From assembly GCA_042095695.1 (NCBI GenBank), contig JBELMP010000009.1:1-39884 (forward strand): a DNA stretch of 39,884 nucleotides, in the 5' to 3' direction. Positions 1 to 8,170 of this stretch are shown here, in pieces; the stretch's first letter is position 1, and each line of letters starts with the position of its first letter. A program made the position numbers and the translations under genes. This DNA comes from Maricaulis sp042095695 (GTDB lineage Bacteria; Pseudomonadota; Alphaproteobacteria; Caulobacterales; Maricaulaceae). Under the pieces are notes generated by a model. The model made no database searches. It was not told where the DNA came from and saw nothing but the letters and a program-made list of their open reading frames with translations.

Positions 1-2
1 AT

Positions 3-1082
3 GCCTTCACCTCGCTCGCACCGACCGACGCCATTCTCTTCGACCGCGGTGTTCGGACGCATAATGATGTCCTGAGCGGCGCGCTTCGCAGCCATATCGG
101 CGATTTCGACGGTGCTGCCGGAACGGGTTCGGATCGCTCCCTCCTCGCGGAGATGAAGCAGTCTGACGGCCTCCTGGTCGGCAACGCTCTTGGCGATCTG
201 GCACGTGCCGGCGTCAAGCGTGACGGCCATGGCGACCATGAGGGAGGCTCGGATACGCGCCTCTTCGGTAGCGTGGGTCTGATCACCGGTGCCAGCGATC
301 TCATCGACTCGACCCTGCAGGGCGAGTTCAGCGGTACCTATGGCCTGATTGGTGCGGACCGCGCCTTTGGCCCATTTGCCCGCTTCGGTGTTGCCGCCGG
401 TATCGCGGAGAGTGAAGGCGATGGCCGTGGTCAGCTGGCCGCAACGGGCGGACGGGTGACCTCCACCCAGCTCAGCGTCTTCGGTAGCTTGGAGCTTCAT
501 GGCTTCCACGCGTCTGCTGCCCTTGGCTATTCCGATCACGAAACCACGATGAGCCGCCTGGTGAATCTGGCCGGTGCAACGGCGAGCCAGCGCACCGAGT
601 TCGAGGCCGATGGAACGAGCTACGACCTGCATGTCGCCTATAACCTCACTCAGTCCAAGCCGGATATGCGCATTGCGCCTTTCGTCGGACTGACCGGTTC
701 GGACATGGACTTTGCTGACACGCAAAGCACGGGTCTGGTTGGCGCCGTCGCGATTGCGGCACGCTCCTACACCTCGTCCATCGCTCGCTATGGCGTTGGT
801 TTCGACTATGATCTGGGCCAGAACGCGATCGAGGCACAGCTTGCCTTCGCCGAAGAGCTCGAAGATCCGTCGGACATCTACTCCGCCTCCTTCCTCACAG
901 CTCCTGGCGTTGGTTTCAGCGCTGCCACGGCTCTGCAGACGGATGACTGGATCGAGTTCGGTGCAGCCTTCAGCCATGAGTTCGCTCATGGCGGCGAGGC
1001 CACGATTGGCGCCGAATTCGTGATGGATAATGCGGCTTACAGCTATGATGTGATCAGCGTCGAATACACGCTGCCCTTCTAA
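3..1082 (+). CDS. Autotransporter C-terminal beta-barrel domain (5' partial)
   Basis: The reading frame is open from base 3 to a stop at 1080-1082 (359 residues), so the gene begins outside the window; the internal ATG at 153 is probably not the start. The visible part has the features of a type V secretion beta-domain: about 280 residues of alternating polar and aromatic or small residues forming many short strands, and a terminal YTLPF ending in phenylalanine, the classic outer-membrane barrel signature read by the BAM machinery. The upstream 50 residues would be the linker between passenger and barrel. The passenger, which would define the function (protease, adhesin or other), is not visible. 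S8-protease autotransporters are common in marine alphaproteobacteria, but that is inference. A strong intrinsic terminator follows. Confidence 0.8.
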   Translation, partial: AFTSLAPTDAILFDRGVRTHNDVLSGALRSHIGDFDGAAGTGSDRSLLAEMKQSDGLLVGNALGDLARAGVKRDGHGDHEGGSDTRLFGSVGLITGASDLIDSTLQGEFSGTYGLIGADRAFGPFARFGVAAGIAESEGDGRGQLAATGGRVTSTQLSVFGSLELHGFHASAALGYSDHETTMSRLVNLAGATASQRTEFEADGTSYDLHVAYNLTQSKPDMRIAPFVGLTGSDMDFADTQSTGLVGAVAIAARSYTSSIARYGVGFDYDLGQNAIEAQLAFAEELEDPSDIYSASFLTAPGVGFSAATALQTDDWIEFGAAFSHEFAHGGEATIGAEFVMDNAAYSYDVISVEYTLPF

Positions 1083-1104
1083 GCCAAGGCTCAGAACTGA
1101 CAGA

Positions 1105-1134
1105 CGCCCGGCCTCTCAGAGGCCGGGCGTTTTT
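1105..1134 (+). terminator. Intrinsic terminator of the autotransporter gene
   Basis: An 11-bp GC-rich stem (1105-1115 paired with 1119-1129) has a 3-base loop and is followed by a run of five T from 1130. It lies 22 bases after the autotransporter stop codon and closes that transcription unit. Confidence 0.9.
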
Positions 1135-1221
1135 CATTGGGCGACGGTCGAGCGCGTCGGATCGACGGATATCGCTATTTGGGGCGTTAGAGACTCTGTC
1201 CCCCTAACTGCGAGCGTCGCC

Positions 1222-1956
1222 ATGAAACTCAAAACACTCCTTCTGATCCTGCCCTTGATCGCGACTGCGTGCGCGGGATCGCCAGACCGGCGCGGACCGC
1301 CTGGCGGGCCCGGCGGGGAGGGTGGAAATCGCAATGGCCGCGCCATGGATTATGCCAGCGCCGCCGCTCTCGTGGATCAGGGAGAATATTCACGCGCCTT
1401 GCCGGTATTGCGCTGTCTTGCTGATCGTGGCGACGGGTATGAAATTGCCCAGTATCTCGCGGGCCATGCCACCATCGCCCTGTCTGAACAGGAGAGCACG
1501 CCGGATATCCTACAACCGGAACTCTATCTGGAGGGCATTGATCGGCTGGATATCGCCGCACGGGCGGGCTGGCCCTCTGCCCAGGCCAGGCTAGCCGAGC
1601 TGTACTGGCGTGCCGGCAGTGAGGATGGGCTGAGCGATGCCGCCTACTGGTCCGCCGTCTATCGCAATAATGCCCGTGATCGCGCACTCGGCGTGGATCG
1701 GTTGAGCGATCACATCGAGCGTGAAATTCAATCCGCGCTCGATGCGGACGCCAATGCGGCGATCACCCAATCGGCCCTCGCCTTTACCCCGGAACCCATG
1801 CCGCAGCGGGAAACCTCGCCGGAATGTGCGCAACTCCTCGCTTCTGGGCAGCGCATGGGCAGGTCGAGAGAAGGCCAATCGGGTCGCGGCAATCGTCAGG
1901 GCCGTGGCGGGGGCGGCGGGAGAGGTGGCGGTCGCCCTTATCTTGTCAGCGAGTAA
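1222..1956 (+). CDS. Lipoprotein with Sel1/TPR-like core and RG-rich ends
   Basis: A 244-residue protein whose N-terminus (MKLKTLLLILPLIATAC) is a lipoprotein signal peptide with lipobox ATAC, so lipidation at Cys17 and an envelope location are predicted. A glycine/arginine/proline-rich stretch follows (residues 20-46). Residues 50-175 contain alanine-rich helical pairs of Sel1/TPR type, for example the pattern ALPVLRCLADRGD and RLDIAARAGWPSAQARLAELYW. The last 35 residues are again glycine and arginine rich. Sel1-type solenoids usually bind other proteins; the partner is unknown. It stands alone between a terminator and the convergent aqpS gene, two bases away. I do not recognise a named family. 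Confidence 0.7.
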   Translation: MKLKTLLLILPLIATACAGSPDRRGPPGGPGGEGGNRNGRAMDYASAAALVDQGEYSRALPVLRCLADRGDGYEIAQYLAGHATIALSEQESTPDILQPELYLEGIDRLDIAARAGWPSAQARLAELYWRAGSEDGLSDAAYWSAVYRNNARDRALGVDRLSDHIEREIQSALDADANAAITQSALAFTPEPMPQRETSPECAQLLASGQRMGRSREGQSGRGNRQGRGGGGGRGGGRPYLVSE

Positions 1957-1958
1957 TC

Positions 1959-2603
1959 CTAATCGCGCGTCAGATAAATAGCCGCCAGGCACGCCAGCAG
2001 CGCGCCGATCAGCTGCGCAAGGATGAAAGCCGGTGCATTTGCAGGTGCGATACCGGCAAATGTGTCGCTCATGGCGCGCGCGATAGTCACCGCTGGATTG
2101 GCAAAACTTGTCGACGCCGTAAACCAGTAGGCACCGGTGATGTAGAGGCCGACGATCCACGCGACGGCCTCCTCGCGAAATCGCACGGCGAGGAAAATAA
2201 AGAAGACAAGGCCAAAACTGGCGATGATCTCTGATCCGAACTGCGCCCCGCCCGACCGGACCTTGGTTGATAGCTGCAATAACTCCAGCTCGAACATGAA
2301 GTGTGCCAGCACAACACCAAGAATGGCCGCGAGGATCTGGACCGGGATATAGGCGACTGCTTCAGCTGTGCTGATCCGTCTGCGGACCAGCATGGCCAGG
2401 GTCACGGCCGGATTGAAATGGGCGCCGGAAACCGGCCCCAGCGTCGTAATCAGCACCACAAGGGCCGCGCCAGTTGCAATGGCATTGGCAAGCAGGGCCA
2501 GCGCAATATCACCGGTCAGGCGTTCGGCCATAATCCCACTGCCGACAACGGCAATAAGCAGGAAAGCAGTGCCAATCGCTTCGGCTGCGAGTTTTCTCAG
2601 CAT
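1959..2603 (-). CDS. aqpS: Aquaporin/aquaglyceroporin of the ars operon (AqpS-like)
   Basis: A 214-residue member of the MIP channel family with six membrane helices and both signature NPA loops (HFNPAVT, NPA at 64-66; FANPAVTIAR, NPA at 169-171). The arginine of the selectivity filter follows the second NPA at position 176. It is the last gene of arsR-arsC-aqpS, 12 bases after arsC. In Sinorhizobium meliloti an aquaglyceroporin in the same position lets arsenite made by ArsC leave the cell down its gradient, so the same role is inferred. No ArsB or Acr3 pump is seen in the window. Which solute passes cannot be read from sequence alone. It converges on the lipoprotein gene with a two-base gap. 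Confidence 0.82.
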   Translation of the reverse strand: MLRKLAAEAIGTAFLLIAVVGSGIMAERLTGDIALALLANAIATGAALVVLITTLGPVSGAHFNPAVTLAMLVRRRISTAEAVAYIPVQILAAILGVVLAHFMFELELLQLSTKVRSGGAQFGSEIIASFGLVFFIFLAVRFREEAVAWIVGLYITGAYWFTASTSFANPAVTIARAMSDTFAGIAPANAPAFILAQLIGALLACLAAIYLTRD

Positions 2604-2615
2604 GACGATACCCGC

Positions 2616-3113
2616 CTAGAGTTTCGCGATTTCGAGGAAATGATGCTTCAGACTCTGGCGGTTTATGCTCAGATCCGGCAGGGCAATCATGGCTAGGATG
2701 CGATCATGCAGCGTCTTGTAAGCCGTCGCGAAAGCGAGTCGGCGTTCGGCCTCACTGCCTTCGGCCGCGGCAGGATCAGGAATGCCCCAATGGGTTGAGA
2801 GAGGCTGACCCGGCCAGACAGGGCACACCTCGGCACCCGCGGAATCGCAGACGGTGAAGATGAAATCGAGATCAGCCTCGGCATCTCCCTCGGCAAACTC
2901 GTCCCAGCTCTTGGATCGCAGCGGTGACAGGTCATGCCCTTCGCGCTCGAGAAGGTCGAGCGCAAAAGGATGAACATCGCCCTTGGGCTGTGAGCCTGCG
3001 GACAGAGAAACAAAACGATCACCGCCTTCGCGGCGCAAAATCGCTTCGGCCAGGATGGATCTTGCAGAATTGCCTGTGCAGAGGAACAGGACTTTGAAAG
3101 GCGTATCTCTCAC
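2616..3113 (-). CDS. arsC: Arsenate reductase, low-molecular-weight phosphatase type
   Basis: A 165-residue protein of the low-molecular-weight tyrosine phosphatase fold. The P-loop is CTGNSARS, with nucleophile Cys12 and Arg18. The pair Cys89 and Cys96 (VCDSAGAEVC) matches the second and third redox cysteines of thioredoxin-coupled arsenate reductases, and the DP at 113-114 would supply the general acid. It reduces arsenate to arsenite in the cytoplasm. The start overlaps the arsR stop by four bases (ATGA), so translation is coupled, and the aquaporin follows. A pure protein phosphatase would not need the Cys89/Cys96 pair. The C-terminal 25 residues (from ALPDLSINRQ) extend beyond the compact fold. 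Confidence 0.88.
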   Translation of the reverse strand: MRDTPFKVLFLCTGNSARSILAEAILRREGGDRFVSLSAGSQPKGDVHPFALDLLEREGHDLSPLRSKSWDEFAEGDAEADLDFIFTVCDSAGAEVCPVWPGQPLSTHWGIPDPAAAEGSEAERRLAFATAYKTLHDRILAMIALPDLSINRQSLKHHFLEIAKL

Positions 3114-3457
3114 GATGCTTCCTGCATTGTCGTATCGCCGTCCGCCGGCAGGGCTGCCTCACAGATTTCCGGGCGTCGGCCGAAACAATCATCAACGAGA
3201 TATCGCATAAAGCGTTGAGCGCCCTCAGTGTCCAGCGAATACATCATAAAACGGGAGCGGCGCTCCGAGCGGATAAGCCCCGCGCGCTCCAGCGCCTGCA
3301 AGTGTCCGGTCATGGTGGATGGCGGAATATCGAACCCCTCGGCGAGCTCGCCCGCCGAAACATGTTCAGGCGCACGCGCGCAGAGCGCCTGGAACAATTC
3401 CAGTCGCACCGGATGGGACAAAGCTGAGAACCCCGAGACAGCCAATCGGTTGGTCAT
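3110..3457 (-). CDS. arsR: ArsR-family arsenic-responsive repressor
   Basis: A 115-residue winged-helix protein of the ArsR/SmtB type: LSHPVRLELFQAL at helix 1, the recognition helix PPSTMTGHLQALERAGLI (residues 45-62), and the wing SERRSRFMMYSL. The usual helix-3 motif ELCVCD is absent. Cysteines are at 26, 91 and 99; the segment DDCFGRRPEIC resembles the C-terminal arsenite site of the Acidithiobacillus ferrooxidans repressor. It is first in the operon and should repress it until arsenite binds. The start is the ATG at 3457. Only 61 bases separate it from the same-strand gene upstream, and I could not identify a convincing operator there. Confidence 0.85.
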   Translation of the reverse strand: MTNRLAVSGFSALSHPVRLELFQALCARAPEHVSAGELAEGFDIPPSTMTGHLQALERAGLIRSERRSRFMMYSLDTEGAQRFMRYLVDDCFGRRPEICEAALPADGDTTMQEAS

Positions 3458-3518
3458 CCAACCGGATTAGGTGTCGAGCATGAAGCTCAGATCGCCTTTC
3501 CATGAATATTTTGTGACA

Positions 3519-4157
3519 TCACGCGGATCGTGGCCCTTCACCGCGACCGAAGAGCGTCCGGACGACGCCGGACATCAATCCCTTGCCGATGGAGGGCCGA
3601 TGCTCCGAGCGCGCATCCTCTTGCAGGCGCGGCATTTCGCTGGCAGCCGACGACAGCCGGATCTTGCGATAGACTGCGGCCTCGCCCGCGATAATCTCCT
3701 CAAGCGCCCAATCCCCATCGGCAAAGAGTGCTTCGGACAGACGCGATACGGCGCCGCGTTCGATGGTACACAGGATCAAGACACCTCCGCGCTTCAAACG
3801 CCTGGCCATCGCGGGCCAATGGGAGGCCAGATCGGCGAAGCCGGCGGTTTGGCCGATGATTGCCAGATCAAGCTCGCCCTCCGATTGACCGACTGGCTGC
3901 AAACGCTCGAGCGAGGTTTCACGTTCCGCACACTGTCGCTGAAAGCTCTCTCGGGCGGACGGGCTTGCCTGAACCTCGTGAAAAGCACCGCGTTGCAGAC
4001 AGGACAGCCCCTGCGGCGAACGGCCCAATTGCAGGGAACGATCGCCCGGACGCAAGACTGAACGAATGTAATCGGTGATCAGATCATCACGCGAGCGGGC
4101 CTGTTTACGCCCAAGATGGTGCATACCTCCGAGCGCGTTGTTTTGTGCAATTCCCAT
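3519..4157 (-). CDS. Class I methyltransferase-like protein, degenerate cofactor motif
   Basis: The chosen start at 4157 gives 212 residues and has a GGGA ribosome site six bases ahead; an ATG at 4196 would add 13 residues but has no such site. Still longer starts would run into the divergent acyltransferase gene. The middle of the protein follows the Rossmann methyltransferase pattern: a strand with DRSLQLGRSPQG in place of the usual glycine-rich motif I, a DLAIIGQ strand, then the typical LKRGGVLILCT strand and loop. A serine/arginine-rich tail ends in GRGEGPRSA. The changed motif I makes catalytic activity uncertain. It sits upstream of arsR on the same strand without an obvious functional link. 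Confidence 0.5.
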   Translation of the reverse strand: MGIAQNNALGGMHHLGRKQARSRDDLITDYIRSVLRPGDRSLQLGRSPQGLSCLQRGAFHEVQASPSARESFQRQCAERETSLERLQPVGQSEGELDLAIIGQTAGFADLASHWPAMARRLKRGGVLILCTIERGAVSRLSEALFADGDWALEEIIAGEAAVYRKIRLSSAASEMPRLQEDARSEHRPSIGKGLMSGVVRTLFGRGEGPRSA

Positions 4158-4302
4158 GGTCTGTCCCGATCCCACACAGCCGACAAATCCCTCCATCTGT
4201 GTCGCAAAGGCCGGGCCAGACTGATCATGCCGTGTTAAGCCTTTGATCTGAAAGCATGCATTTCTGGTTGCTGAAAAGCACACAAAGGCGTTTCCTCTGC
4301 GG

Positions 4303-5142
4303 ATGACCATCTCTGATTCCGTCGCCATTCGCGACAAGCACATTGTTGACGAGCTGATCGAGGATCGCGCGCCCAAGCTGATCCACACGCCAGCCTGGCC
4401 GCTGGTCAAGGCGGTGGGGTATCCGCTGCTCGGTTATCGCAAGGCGCGCTGGATGGCCGATGAGATCGCCCACAAGACCGGAACGCAATGCCTGGACTGG
4501 ACAGCCGGCTATCTCAATCTCAACGTCCAGGCCGGTGGGCTGGATAATGTGCCAGAAACCGGCGCCTGCGTGGTCGTCGCCAATCATCCCGGTGGAATTG
4601 CCGACGGTCTGGCGCTCTGGGATGTGTTGAAAGCCAAGCGCCCCGATGCCGTCTTTTTCGCCAATCGCGATGCGTTGAAAGTCTGCCCGGGTCTGGAAGA
4701 ACGCATCATCCCCGTCGAATGGCGGCAGGATGAACGCAATCGCTCGCAATCCCGCGATCTTCTCAAGCGCGCCTTTACCGAGTTCAAAGCCGGCAAATGC
4801 GTCGTCATCTTCCCGTCAGGGCTTATGTCCCAGTGGAGCTGGAAGGATTGGCGGCTGAAGGACAAGACCTGGCACCCGACAGCCGTGAGCCTGGCGCGCA
4901 AATTCGAGGCGCCTATCATCCCGCTTTCTGTTCGCCAACGCATGCCCCTGCTCTATTACTTCCTCGCCCAGGTGAATGAAGAGCTGAAGGATATGACGAT
5001 CTTCCACGGGCTCATGGGCAAGACCGGAGCAAAGTACCAGCTGCACTTCGGACGCCCCATGATTTTCGGCAAGGATGATGGCAGCGATGCGGAACTGACC
5101 ACAATGCTGCGCGATATCTGCGAAAAACAGGCCTGGGGATAA
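4303..5142 (+). CDS. Lysophospholipid acyltransferase, OlsB/hemolysin-like
   Basis: A 279-residue protein with an acyltransferase core. NHPGGIADG (from about residue 93) carries the histidine and aspartate of the active site spaced as in the OlsB/hemolysin branch (HX5D) rather than the HX4D of PlsC. A second block, FPSGLMSQ, is the substrate-binding motif in the position of FPEG. Such enzymes move acyl chains from acyl-ACP or acyl-CoA to lyso-lipids or ornithine-type lipids at the inner membrane. The exact acceptor cannot be inferred. It is transcribed alone, divergent from the methyltransferase-like gene, and closed by a terminator. A weak GCGG precedes the ATG. Confidence 0.72.
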   Translation: MTISDSVAIRDKHIVDELIEDRAPKLIHTPAWPLVKAVGYPLLGYRKARWMADEIAHKTGTQCLDWTAGYLNLNVQAGGLDNVPETGACVVVANHPGGIADGLALWDVLKAKRPDAVFFANRDALKVCPGLEERIIPVEWRQDERNRSQSRDLLKRAFTEFKAGKCVVIFPSGLMSQWSWKDWRLKDKTWHPTAVSLARKFEAPIIPLSVRQRMPLLYYFLAQVNEELKDMTIFHGLMGKTGAKYQLHFGRPMIFGKDDGSDAELTTMLRDICEKQAWG

Positions 5143-5145
5143 AAG

Positions 5146-5175
5146 AACCCCGCCGCAGCCGCGACGGGGTTTTTT
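5146..5175 (+). terminator. Intrinsic terminator after the acyltransferase gene
   Basis: A nine-position stem with one mismatch (5148-5156 with 5161-5169) and loop AGCC is followed by six T (5170-5175). The two A before the stem continue the pairing. It lies between the convergent acyltransferase and sdhB genes and could serve weakly in the other direction too. Confidence 0.85.
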
Positions 5176-5200
5176 AAATGCGACGGCGTTGTCAGCGGGC

Positions 5201-5980
5201 CTAGCTTTCCCGCTCTACCATCATCGTCTTGATCTTGCCGATAGCCTCTGCCGGGTTCAGGCCCTTCGGGCAAACCTGGGTGCAGTTCATAATCGTGTGA
5301 CACCGGTAGAGTTTGAACGGATCATTGAGGTCATCCAGGCGTTCTCCGGTGGCTTCGTCACGACTGTCCGCCAGCCAACGATAAGCCTGCAGCAATGCCG
5401 CCGGGCCCATATATTTGTCACCATTCCACCAGTAGGACGGGCAAGAGGTCGAACAGGACGCGCACATGATGCACTCATAGAGTCCATCCAGCTCCTCGCG
5501 CTCTTCCGGAGATTGTTTCCACTCCTTCTCGGGCGCCGGGGTATCGGTCTTCAGATAGGGTTTTACGGCCGCATGCTGAGCATAGAATTGCGTCAGATCC
5601 GGGACCAAGTCCTTTACCACGGGCTGGTGCGGCAGGGGTGAAATGGAAATCGCGCCCTTGTATTCATCAATGCCGGACGTACAGGCGATCGTGTTGCGGC
5701 CGCCAATATTCATCGAGCAGGACCCGCACACACCCTCGCGGCAGGAGCGCCGGAAGGAGAGGGTCGAGTCGATATTATTCTTGATCCACAACAGGGCATC
5801 GAGAACCATGGGTCCGCAATCATCCATGTCGACCTTATAGGTATCCCAGGACGGTCCACCCTCGCTCTCCGGATCATATCGATAGACGCGGAAGGTCCGC
5901 GTGTTCTTGGCACCATCCGGCTTGGGCCAGGTCTTGCCCTTCTTGGGCTGGGAACCTTTGGGAAGTGTCAGCTGAACCAT
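5201..5980 (-). CDS. sdhB: Succinate dehydrogenase iron-sulfur subunit
   Basis: A 259-residue subunit of respiratory complex II that passes electrons from FAD to ubiquinone. All cluster ligands are in place: Cys80, Cys85, Cys88 and Cys100 for the [2Fe-2S] centre; Cys170, Cys173, Cys176 and Cys180 in CIMCASCSTSC for the [4Fe-4S] centre with its last ligand in the third motif; and Cys227, Cys233 and Cys237 in CHTIMNCTQVCPKG for the [3Fe-4S] centre. Length is normal for the family. It is the last gene of sdhCDAB, 11 bases after sdhA, and its stop lies 25 bases from the shared terminator region. Confidence 0.97.
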   Translation of the reverse strand: MVQLTLPKGSQPKKGKTWPKPDGAKNTRTFRVYRYDPESEGGPSWDTYKVDMDDCGPMVLDALLWIKNNIDSTLSFRRSCREGVCGSCSMNIGGRNTIACTSGIDEYKGAISISPLPHQPVVKDLVPDLTQFYAQHAAVKPYLKTDTPAPEKEWKQSPEEREELDGLYECIMCASCSTSCPSYWWNGDKYMGPAALLQAYRWLADSRDEATGERLDDLNDPFKLYRCHTIMNCTQVCPKGLNPAEAIGKIKTMMVERES

Positions 5981-5991
5981 GAGATGCCCCC

Positions 5992-7782
5992 TTAATAGAC
6001 CCGAGCCTTGGGCTCGATATAGGCGATATCCTGCGACATCGTATAGGTGTGAACCGAGCGATATTCGATATTGATTTCACCGGTTTCGCTCGCCCAAGCG
6101 AGCGTGTGTTTCATCCAGGTATCGTCGTCGCGTTCCGGATAATCCTCGCGCGCGTGGGCGCCGCGGCTTTCCTCGCGATTGGCAGCGGAATTCACCGTGA
6201 CAGCGGCCTGGGCGATCAGATTATCGAATTCCAGAGCCTCCATGAGGTCGGTATTCCAGATCATGGTACGGTCTGTAACGGAGATATCCGGCAGGCCGGA
6301 ATAGACCGTCTTGATCTTCTCAACGCCCTCATCGAGCACTTCACCGGTCCGGAAGACAGCGCAGTTTTCCTGCATGGCCCGCTGCATTTCCAGTCGCAGC
6401 TTCGCTGTCGGCGTGCCACCGGAGGCATGGCGCATCTTGTCGAGCCGCGCGAGCGAGCTTTCACCCTCGGTCGGCTTGAATTCCGGCTGGGTCGCACCCG
6501 GCGTCACAGTCTCACCAACTCGCAGGCCCGCCGCGCGCCCGAAGACGACCAGGTCGATCAGCGAGTTGGAACCCAGACGGTTGGCACCGTGGACCGAGAC
6601 GCAGGCCGCTTCACCAACAGCCATCAGGCCGGGAACAACCGTATCTTCATTATCGCCAATCTTGGTGAGGACCTCACCATGATAATTGGTCGGGATGCCG
6701 CCCATATTATAGTGGACAGTCGGCAGGACCGGGATTGGCGCTTTGGTCACGTCAACGCCGGCAAAGACTTTCGCGCTCTCCGAAATACCCGGAAGGCGCT
6801 CTGCCAGCACGGCTGGATCGAGGTGGTCGAGATGAAGGTGGATGTGGTCACCATTCGCACCGACACCACGACCCTCGCGAATCTCGATCGTCATCGACCG
6901 GGAAACCACATCGCGAGAGGCCAGATCCTTGGCCGAGGGCGCATATCGCTCCATGAAGCGCTCACCCTCTGAATTGGTCAGATAACCACCTTCGCCGCGA
7001 GCACCCTCGGTGATCAGCACGCCCGCTCCGTAAATCCCGGTCGGGTGGAATTGTACAAATTCCATGTCCTGAAGCGGCAGGCCCGCTCGCAGCACCATGG
7101 CATTCCCGTCACCCGTACAGGTGTGAGCCGAGGTTGCGGAGAAATAAGCCCGGCCATAGCCGCCGGTGGCGAGAATGACTTTTTGAGCGCGGAAACGGTG
7201 CAAGGTGCCGTCATCCAGCTTCCAGGCGGTGATCCCGCGACAGGCGCCTTCATCATCCATGATCAGGTCGAGCGCGAAATACTCGATGAAGAATTCCGTC
7301 TCATTGCGAACGGACTGACCGTAGAGCGTATGCAGGATGGCGTGACCGGTCCGGTCCGCTGCGGCACAGGTCCGCTGGACAGGGCCTTCACCGAAATTCC
7401 GCGTCATCCCGCCAAAGGCACGCTGATAGATCTTGCCGTCCTCGGTCCGCGAGAAGGGTACACCCCAGTGCTCCAGCTCATAAACAGCCTCCGGTGCATT
7501 GCGGCAGAGGTATTCGATCGCATCCTGGTCACCGAGCCAGTCCGACCCTTTGACCGTGTCATACATGTGCCAGCGCCAGTCATCCTCGCCCATATTTCCA
7601 AGCGAAGCGGAGATACCGCCCTGCGCCGCGACTGTGTGCGAGCGGGTCGGGAAGACTTTGGTGATGCAGGCGGTCTTCAGACCAGCCTGAGAGGCACCAA
7701 GAGCAGCGCGCAGGCCTGAGCCGCCAGCGCCGACGACGACCACGTCATAAGTGTGATCGATCCAGTTGTATTCAGCCATCAA
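5992..7782 (-). CDS. sdhA: Succinate dehydrogenase flavoprotein subunit
   Basis: A 596-residue catalytic subunit oxidising succinate to fumarate on the cytoplasmic face. The FAD-binding VVVVGAGGSGLRAALG lies at residues 14-29; His49 in HTVAAQGG is the residue that binds FAD covalently. Further family blocks are visible: FHPTGIYGAG, the substrate-site arginine region RDVVSRSM, and the active-site HYNMGGIPTNYHG. Full length and intact. The start could be the first or third codon (MMAE); both fit. It lies between sdhD (nine bases upstream) and sdhB (11 bases downstream) and must be co-transcribed with them. Confidence 0.97.
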   Translation of the reverse strand: MMAEYNWIDHTYDVVVVGAGGSGLRAALGASQAGLKTACITKVFPTRSHTVAAQGGISASLGNMGEDDWRWHMYDTVKGSDWLGDQDAIEYLCRNAPEAVYELEHWGVPFSRTEDGKIYQRAFGGMTRNFGEGPVQRTCAAADRTGHAILHTLYGQSVRNETEFFIEYFALDLIMDDEGACRGITAWKLDDGTLHRFRAQKVILATGGYGRAYFSATSAHTCTGDGNAMVLRAGLPLQDMEFVQFHPTGIYGAGVLITEGARGEGGYLTNSEGERFMERYAPSAKDLASRDVVSRSMTIEIREGRGVGANGDHIHLHLDHLDPAVLAERLPGISESAKVFAGVDVTKAPIPVLPTVHYNMGGIPTNYHGEVLTKIGDNEDTVVPGLMAVGEAACVSVHGANRLGSNSLIDLVVFGRAAGLRVGETVTPGATQPEFKPTEGESSLARLDKMRHASGGTPTAKLRLEMQRAMQENCAVFRTGEVLDEGVEKIKTVYSGLPDISVTDRTMIWNTDLMEALEFDNLIAQAAVTVNSAANREESRGAHAREDYPERDDDTWMKHTLAWASETGEINIEYRSVHTYTMSQDIAYIEPKARVY

Positions 7783-7791
7783 TATCGTCCG

Positions 7792-8169
7792 TTAGAGCGC
7801 GATCATCAAAAGAGCGAAGGCTGCGACCAGCCACAGCCCCAGGGTCAGGAGCGTGTTGCCGATCAGCAGAAAGGCCTTCATGCCCGGCTTATGGATGTAG
7901 TCCTCGACGACCACCTGCATACCCAGTCGCATGTGGTAGAGAGTCGCAGTCAGGGTGAGCAGGGAGATGATGGCCCCTGCCGGGGTTGCGAAGAAGGCCC
8001 GGGCCGCATCCGGATCCGGTGCGCCGGACGTTGCCAGCATCCAGACAAAGACCGGCGCCAGAAAGAACATCGCAATCGAGGAGACACGATGCGCAATCCA
8101 GTGACCGGCCGCATGGCCGGATGCACCAAGGCCGCGAACTTTTGCTGTCGGGGTTCGATAGTCACTCAT
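7792..8169 (-). CDS. sdhD: Succinate dehydrogenase membrane anchor subunit
   Basis: A 125-residue hydrophobic protein with three predicted membrane helices (about 30-50, 62-85 and 98-122). The first helix has the HRVSSIAMFFLAP pattern, and the second contains HMRLGMQVVVEDYIH, whose first histidine is in the position of the heme b ligand of SdhD proteins. With SdhC it forms the quinone and heme site of complex II. It is spaced one base from the sdhC stop, so translation is probably coupled. Length is typical for alphaproteobacteria. Confidence 0.93.
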   Translation of the reverse strand: MSDYRTPTAKVRGLGASGHAAGHWIAHRVSSIAMFFLAPVFVWMLATSGAPDPDAARAFFATPAGAIISLLTLTATLYHMRLGMQVVVEDYIHKPGMKAFLLIGNTLLTLGLWLVAAFALLMIAL

Positions 8170-8170
8170 C

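Noticed and set aside
3519..4409. Long 296-residue version of the methyltransferase-like gene
   Set aside because: The extra N-terminus lacks protein-like composition and would overlap the divergent acyltransferase start. A start with a ribosome site exists at 4157.
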